Origin: Coemansia sp. RSA 1804
Taxonomy: Eukaryota > Kickxellomycota > Kickxellomycetes > Kickxellales > Kickxellaceae
Direction: 5' to 3'
DNA length: 12,739 nt
Assembly (NCBI GenBank): GCA_027578815.1
Contig: JANBTH010000682.1
Coordinates: forward strand, 1-12,739
Both the position numbers and the translations under genes were made by a program. Below the pieces are notes generated by a model, which saw only the letters and a list, made by a program, of their open reading frames with translations, made no database searches and had not been told where the DNA came from. This document shows, piece by piece, positions 8,431 through 12,739 of this stretch. The stretch's first letter is position 1. Every line of letters begins with the position of its first letter.

Positions 8431-8439
8431 TATAAATAG
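8431..8439 (+). promoter_or_regulatory. TATA box of the secreted-protein gene
   Basis: TATAAATAG lies about 190 bp before the ATG at 8630 and is identical over 11 bases to the element at 7108. A possible 42-nt leader intron follows. Its donor is GTGAGC at 8536, ACTTAAT may be the branch region, and its acceptor is CTTTAG ending at 8577. It is short even for fungi, so it is only tentative. Confidence 0.5.
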
Positions 8440-8629
8440 TCTCATTTTTCGTTTTCGATCGGAATTACCCCCTTTGCCAGCTCATTTTCAATATCCGCAA
8501 TTCTCTTTACTTTTTATTATTTTCTACAAACTCTGGTGAGCAAAAAAATTTATACTTAATAATTTGCCACTCTTTAGCTTGCCTACGGAACCTTGTTTTA
8601 ATCCTACGCTCAAATAGCAAAAAGTAACA

Positions 8630-8908
8630 ATGCAAAACTTTAAAGCAGCGCATCATCGTTCATTCTTGTTCAGAGGGTCGCTGAGACCAGTAACAACAAT
8701 AATAGCAGCGTTTATTATGACTTTTCTTTTCGTATTGGTGACAGCAGCTCCCTTGGATACCGACATACCGCCTGGCTTTGACAACACAGACGGCCCTGAC
8801 AGGGATTGGCCTGTTCACATACATAGCAGTGGCGGCGGCGGAGGAGGCAGCAATAGGGACTGGCCAGTGGTTGTTATTGACACATCAGCGAGCCCCACGC
8901 AAGGCTGA
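8630..8908 (+). CDS. Small secreted protein with two RDWPV repeats, possible peptide precursor
   Basis: This is an unrecognised 92-residue protein. Residues 1-20 are basic and 21-39 form a hydrophobic core (VTTIIAAFIMTFLFVLVTA) ending in small residues, consistent with a signal peptide cleaved near Ala39-Pro41; an uncleaved anchor is the alternative. The mature part is about 52 residues: an acidic PLDTDIPPGF segment, then DRDWPVHI (57-64), a Ser/Gly6 linker (66-74), then NRDWPVVVID (75-84) and a short polar tail. There is no cysteine in the mature part, unlike typical cysteine-rich effectors. The two RDWPV copies differ at three of fifteen bases, all synonymous. Precursors of fungal mating pheromones and of ribosomally made cyclic peptides share this layout (signal peptide plus repeated short cores), but no Lys-Arg processing site flanks the repeats here. 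A wall-associated protein is also possible. The gene has its own TATA box at 8431. Confidence 0.62.
   Translation: MQNFKAAHHRSFLFRGSLRPVTTIIAAFIMTFLFVLVTAAPLDTDIPPGFDNTDGPDRDWPVHIHSSGGGGGGSNRDWPVVVIDTSASPTQG
8801..8869 (+). repeat. Two coding repeats of the RDWPV motif
   Basis: Copies lie at 8801-8815 (AGGGATTGGCCTGTT) and 8855-8869 (AGGGACTGGCCAGTG), 54 bp apart and in frame, separated by a Gly-rich linker. All three base differences are at third codon positions and silent. Confidence 0.85.
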
Positions 8909-9162
8909 ACGAGACATTTTTTTGCTGGCTTTAGCTAGTCATTTTTCTACTTTAATTTTATTTGCTCTTTAAAAATGGAAGCAGCCTACGTCACCCCACC
9001 ATCATTATTGACATTTGAAGAAGAAAAGTTTGTAAGCATGCTTTTTTGACTATCATTGTTAGCTGACTATAGTTATTTAATATTTTCAAAAATGTCCACA
9101 CTCAATTAACAGCAGCAAACACAAAAAAGTACAATGGCCCATGTTAAGAAAAATCCCCCCGA
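8909..9162. other. Short spacer with a 24-codon open frame of doubtful status
   Basis: A 24-codon frame runs from ATG at 8975 to TGA at 9047 (starts MEAAYVTPPSLLTF). It contains a donor-like GTAAGC at 9032 in phase 0. Joining to an acceptor-like AACAG near 9109 would keep the frame open into the UFE1 3' end on the opposite strand. I do not recognise it and do not call it as a gene. Confidence 0.2.
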
Positions 9163-10404
9163 TCAATCAAACCAATCTAGAAACATTAGAACCAGACTCA
9201 GCACAATAAATATAAAAAGGACCCACTTGCGCGCCGAAGCCTGGTGCTTTTTTGCAGAAACAAGATACTCGTTACCATACGAAACATCATCCACAGCACC
9301 AACAGCCTCGTCATACAGCTTCTCCGTCAGCTGCATCTGGGCATTCAGCTCGTTGGCCAGCTGCGTCTGCAGGGCCGAGATCTCCGCAAGCGAACGCTGC
9401 GTCTCTCTGACACGATCGAGCGCATTCTCGAACTCGCTGACCAAACTGGTGTTCTCCATTTGCAACTGAGCTAGCTCCTGGTCCGACAGATGTTTTAGTA
9501 CCTCGTCATCGGCGTCATTGTCACGTTCCTCTGTCCTGTTATCAGACCCCGTGGCAGACCGACTGCTTGTGGTGTTGGCGGTGGCGGTGTTCTGAGAACC
9601 GGTTGTGGGGGTTGTGTGGTCCCGCTGTCTCGATAGAACAGTGTGCTGGCGCTCGAGTTTTTGACGAAGATATAGCTCCTGCATCTCGCTGTGCACCTGG
9701 TTAGCGTCCTGCAGCCGGGCATTGAGCCACCAGACAACAGAGCTCTGCAGTGCAGCCAGGCAATCGCGCCTACTGTACGTTTGCAAGTGTGGCGACAGAG
9801 AGGTAGTAGAAGAGGAGGAGGCACTGGCGTTGCGCGGATCAAGTGCTGCCACAAGCCGGTGGAACAGAACATTGACGGTTTCAACAGTGGCGGTACCGTC
9901 ATCAGGTGCTGTGGCCTCGACTGCTTGTTCGCCCAGCTCGTTGAGCGACTGTATTTTGCGCAGCATCTGTCTGACGGTCGTTTTGATCCCACGGTCAATC
10001 TCATCGCGTTCCGGATCACTTAGTTTTACAACGGCCCCTCCGTATCGAGAAGAAAACACATCCTCCGTAATAGTCTCTTGAGACGCAGCGGCCGGCAGTC
10101 TCATGGCACCAGCCCCGCCATTGGGCTTACGGGAGTGGTGCTTTCTTTGCAGATTCAAGTATGCTGGTCGTATGTGGAGAATGCGATTGCGAAGGGTCGA
10201 AAGATGCTTGGCAATTATGTAGGCCTCGCTCAGAAAGGGGTTGGTTACGGAGCGCAAAGACGCATGTGAGTAGGATTTCTGGTGGTCCTTTTGGGCTGCT
10301 GCTGCGGCTGCTTGTTTTTCGTTGACAGCCGACGGGACCGAGGAGGTTAGGGCTGCAGTGGCGTGTTCCCTGGCCAGCTGCCTAAATTGGCCAGTAAGGT
10401 CCAT
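9163..10404 (-). CDS. UFE1: Syntaxin-18/Ufe1, ER Qa-SNARE
   Basis: Ufe1 (syntaxin-18 in animals) is the Qa-SNARE of the endoplasmic reticulum. It takes part with Use1, Sec20 and Sec22 in fusion of Golgi-derived COPI vesicles and in ER homotypic fusion. The protein starts MDLTGQFRQL, the family's N-terminal DLT..F motif. LSEAY (58-62) with the helix after it, and DPERDEID (130-137), match the conserved N-terminal syntaxin-18 domain. Low-complexity Ser/Thr linkers follow. The SNARE motif spans about 308-386 with the zero-layer Gln near 356, and a single C-terminal membrane anchor at 394-411 ends LDWFD, the family's characteristic tail. I chose the start at 10404 (413 residues) because the DLT motif follows it directly; the frame is open to 10476, but those extra residues have no counterpart in the family. 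No intron is needed. It is divergent from CET1. Confidence 0.93.
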   Translation of the reverse strand: MDLTGQFRQLAREHATAALTSSVPSAVNEKQAAAAAAQKDHQKSYSHASLRSVTNPFLSEAYIIAKHLSTLRNRILHIRPAYLNLQRKHHSRKPNGGAGAMRLPAAASQETITEDVFSSRYGGAVVKLSDPERDEIDRGIKTTVRQMLRKIQSLNELGEQAVEATAPDDGTATVETVNVLFHRLVAALDPRNASASSSSTTSLSPHLQTYSRRDCLAALQSSVVWWLNARLQDANQVHSEMQELYLRQKLERQHTVLSRQRDHTTPTTGSQNTATANTTSSRSATGSDNRTEERDNDADDEVLKHLSDQELAQLQMENTSLVSEFENALDRVRETQRSLAEISALQTQLANELNAQMQLTEKLYDEAVGAVDDVSYGNEYLVSAKKHQASARKWVLFIFIVLSLVLMFLDWFD

Positions 10405-10841
10405 TATGTTGTTCCGGTTAGAAAGAAAAAGAGAGAGAAGAAAACAGTGAGCGGGATAATATAGAAAGAGATGCAAAGGATAAAGTATTTAACAAAGAGA
10501 GTAGTGAAAAAAGTGACGCCCTGCTGCTTTAGGTTTAGCTTTATTTTTCTCTGGAGCCGCCAAAAGAGTGTAAAATACGACAAAAGAGGTCAAAGAGGTG
10601 AAAATGGAAAATGGATAAAAACAAGCTCACCATATTTCCACGTTTTGTTTTATGTCTTTTGTTACAACCGTGATAATTATTTTCTACTTTTACCTTTCTT
10701 TATTATTGGGGTTTACCTTTTGCTAATTTTTGAAAGACAATTTGCGCATCCTCGAGTATATTCTGTTTATTACATCTCTATATTTCCATTCTAACAAGGC
10801 ACGAAAGAGTATTGCATACATTTATTAACGAGTAAAAAAGA
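10405..10841. promoter_or_regulatory. Divergent promoter region between UFE1 and CET1
   Basis: This 437-bp spacer lies between two outward-facing genes. It is A/G-rich near UFE1 (10430-10630 on the plus strand), which gives a C/T-rich leader on the UFE1 strand, and T-rich in the middle. I see no clear TATA box for either gene and no RNA gene. Confidence 0.4.
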
Positions 10842-12043
10842 ATGGACGACAGCACGTCACGAAAGAGACAGAGGACAGAGACGCCCGAATTCCAGCGGCG
10901 AGTGTCGGCAGCGTCGCTTAGCGCAATAATGAATCCGGACCCAGAAGCAGCATTCCAACCGTCGCCTTCGCCAGTGCCATCGCAGAACCAGGCGACAGGG
11001 ACACAGTATGACAATTACAACAGCAACAGCAATAACTATAATACCAACAGACCGCAGAGCCCGCAGCGGCTGGAACAAAACGTGTTTGGCGTGCGGCCAG
11101 CTGAGGACATTGTGCGCGTGGTCGCGGACTTTCTGTACACACACCTGAAGGACAGGACAAACATCGAGGTAAGCTGGGAAAGAAAGGAAAGGAAAAGCAA
11201 TGGAAGATAATTGTGACATGTATTTACTTTGCTAATGCAACAAGGGGGTAAATACGGGGTGCATGCGAGCACAATGGACTTGGCCTGCTTATGTGTGGAT
11301 GTGTATGTGCAACAAATTTGCTATTATAGATCGAGGGGAAGCTTGGGCGGATAATAGACAAGGCCAGCGGACAGCGGATTGCACTGCCAGTGGTGAGCGA
11401 AACAGCGCTGTCGGACGACAAGGCAACCCGGTTCGAGTCGAACATGACGGTCCAGCAGCACGCGGCATTCAACCGGCTCCTAAACCAGCGCGTGGACGAG
11501 ACGCGGCGAAGCGACTTCCGCGGCTCGCGTATCGTGTACAAGCACACACGGGAAATCGACCACTTTTACAAGATCGAGGGCACGCGCGTGCGCGTCACCA
11601 CCGAGAAGGAGACGGGGCGGGTGATCGCGGTGATCACGAAGACCAAGATCGCTGATCTGAACATATACTCCCCGCGCACGAAGCTGGACATCAGGATCAC
11701 GATCAACGAGGAGAAGACCCTGAGTATGCCGGACACGGAGTCGGTTAAACCGATCCTGGAGAGACACAAGGACCGGCTGTCGTACAAGCAGGATCTGTGG
11801 AGCTTTGATCTGACGCAGGTGGTCAGTCCTGAGCAGGAGCGTGTGCCGGCCAACCCGTATGCGCTGGGCCCGCCAAAGACCACGCCGGCGGTCACCACGC
11901 ACGAGCTGGAGGTCGAGGTGGTGCAGCCCGAGACCTGGCTGGCGGAGCGTGCCAAGGTGGCGGCCAACAAGCCGAACAGCTTCCACGAGATCACACACAT
12001 CTTCCTGGGCAACCTGCGGGCACTGGCCAAGCGGGCCATCTAG
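10842..12043 (+). CDS. CET1: Cet1-type mRNA 5'-triphosphatase (capping enzyme beta subunit), one intron
   Basis: The enzyme removes the gamma phosphate from nascent mRNA 5' ends in the nucleus, the first step of capping, before the guanylyltransferase acts. The coding sequence joins 10842-11168 and 11330-12043 (109 + 237 = 346 residues). The 161-nt intron (GTAAGC...TTATAG) falls in phase 0. After splicing, the metal-binding motif A reads IEIEGK, with Glu109, Glu111 and Lys113. The second metal-binding motif, HELEVEV (300-306), supplies Glu301, Glu303 and Glu305. REIDHFYKI (183-191) and DIRITINEE (229-237) match further conserved tunnel segments. This is the triphosphate-tunnel metalloenzyme family. 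Residues 1-80 are an Asn/Gln/Ser-rich disordered leader with RKRQR near the start, as in the family, where the N-terminus is variable. The RNA triphosphatase is a separate polypeptide, as in fungi, not fused to the guanylyltransferase within this window. It converges on SAH1, with 111 bp between the stops. Confidence 0.93.
11169..11329 (+). other. CET1 intron
   Basis: This 161-nt intron has donor GTAAGC and acceptor ATTATAG, with a possible branch CTAAT near 11231. Reading through would stop in frame within it; removing it joins the two halves of the ExExK catalytic motif in frame. Confidence 0.88.
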
Positions 12044-12154
12044 TAGTTTAGTTTTTTCCCTCTCTTTTTAGCAAGTTCCGTTGTTAGGAGGTGTTGTTTC
12101 ATGTTGCGGCAATGCAGGCAAAGAAGGAAGAAAAAAGAGAGAGAGAAACTATAA

Positions 12155-12739
12155 TTAGTAGCGGTACTCGTCGCGCTTGTAGGGGCCCTGGGTGGGAAGA
12201 CCCAGGTAGTCGGCCTGAGTGGGCGTCAGCTGCGTCAGCTTGACGCCGATCTGGTCAAGATGTGCGCGCGCAACCTCCTCGTCCAGCAGCTTGGGAAGCA
12301 CGTGCACGCCCAGCGGATAGGCGGCGGTGTCGGTCCACAGAGCAATCTGCGCCAGCACCTGGTTGGAGAAGGAGTTTGACATGACGAAGCTGGGGTGGCC
12401 GGTGGCGCAGGCCAGGTTGACAAGGCGACCTTCGGCAAGCAGGATGACGTGGCGGCCGCTGGGCATCAGGAAGCGGTCGACGCCGGGCTTGATGTTGACG
12501 ACGCTCTTGGCGTTGGCCTTGAGCCAGGCAACGTCGATCTCAATGTCAAAGTGGCCGATGTTGCAGACGATGGCATCGTCCTTCATGGCGCCCATGTGTG
12601 CGCCGGTGACGATGTCGCGGTTGCCGGTGGTGGTGACGAAGATGTTGGCCTCGGGAACCGCCGCCTCCATCGTGGTGACCTCGTAGCCCTCCATGGCCGC
12701 CTGCAGCGCGTTGATCGGATCAATCTCCGTCACCAGCAC
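12155..12739 (-). CDS. SAH1: S-adenosylhomocysteine hydrolase, C-terminal part (5' end cut by window edge)
   Basis: Adenosylhomocysteinase reversibly splits S-adenosylhomocysteine into adenosine and homocysteine in the cytosol, relieving product inhibition of methyltransferases. The visible 194 residues cover the second half of the NAD-binding domain and the C-terminal domain. VTEIDPINALQAAMEGYEV contains the acidic residue at the end of the NAD-binding beta strand. FVTTTGN and CNIGHFDIEID are NAD/active-site segments. LAEGRLVNLACATGHPSFVM and SNSFSNQVLAQIALWT are near-invariant family stretches. The C-terminus, KRDEYRY, gives the conserved Lys and Tyr that reach into the partner subunit's NAD site. 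The first visible codon is GTG, an internal valine and not a start. The stop is TAA at 12157..12155. The NLACATGHP segment has Ala where Gly is common, a minor change. The gene is GC-rich and strongly codon-biased, as expected for high expression. Confidence 0.97.
   Translation of the reverse strand: MLVTEIDPINALQAAMEGYEVTTMEAAVPEANIFVTTTGNRDIVTGAHMGAMKDDAIVCNIGHFDIEIDVAWLKANAKSVVNIKPGVDRFLMPSGRHVILLAEGRLVNLACATGHPSFVMSNSFSNQVLAQIALWTDTAAYPLGVHVLPKLLDEEVARAHLDQIGVKLTQLTPTQADYLGLPTQGPYKRDEYRY

Noticed and set aside
8778..8972. 64-codon frame overlapping the secreted protein
   Set aside because: It is a shifted frame of the 8630 gene; only the 8630 frame has the signal peptide and silent-only repeat differences.
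10405..10476. 24-codon N-terminal extension of UFE1
   Set aside because: Family members begin at the DLT..F motif, which directly follows the ATG at 10404.
11480..11998. 172-codon minus-strand frame
   Set aside because: It is antisense to CET1 exon 2, with no motif.

Overview
The window reads as nuclear DNA of a fungus. The capping RNA triphosphatase is of the Cet1 tunnel type found in fungi and protists, rather than the cysteine-phosphatase type of animals and plants. Introns are few and short, and spacers carry A/T-rich and C/T-rich low-complexity tracts. An early-diverging (zygomycete-type) fungus is plausible, but this is inference and I cannot fix the phylum. There is no operon structure; each gene has its own promoter region.

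Layout, left to right. (1) 1-638: the 5' end of a minus-strand spliced gene. A three-codon exon and a 52-nt exon have good splice sites; the rest probably lies off the left edge. (2) 1079-2329, minus: IBA57, mitochondrial iron-sulfur assembly factor, with the KGCYxGQE signature. (3) 2843-4279, plus, divergent from IBA57: a 478-residue protein whose N-terminal part resembles the OB fold of the telomere protein TPP1/Tpz1. (4) 4280 to about 7107: a long spacer with no recognisable protein or RNA gene, holding a GC-rich minisatellite and one intron-like element. (5) 7108-7580, plus: a TATA box, a roughly 360-nt leader with no ATG, and a 31-codon small ORF. (6) 8431-8908, plus: an almost identical TATA box and a 92-residue small secreted protein with two RDWPV repeats. 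(7) 9163-10404, minus: syntaxin-18/Ufe1, the ER Qa-SNARE. (8) 10842-12043, plus, divergent from UFE1: CET1 mRNA 5'-triphosphatase with one 161-nt intron. (9) 12155-12739, minus, convergent with CET1: the C-terminal part of S-adenosylhomocysteine hydrolase, cut by the window edge.

The conserved genes are unrelated housekeeping functions (mitochondrial Fe-S assembly, ER membrane fusion, mRNA capping, the methyl cycle) plus one telomere candidate. The most novel stretch is 7.1-8.9 kb. Two TATA-driven small genes lie there, and both encode an R-D-(W/Y)-P-(V/I) motif. In the secreted protein the two motif copies differ only at synonymous sites, which suggests selection on the peptide itself.
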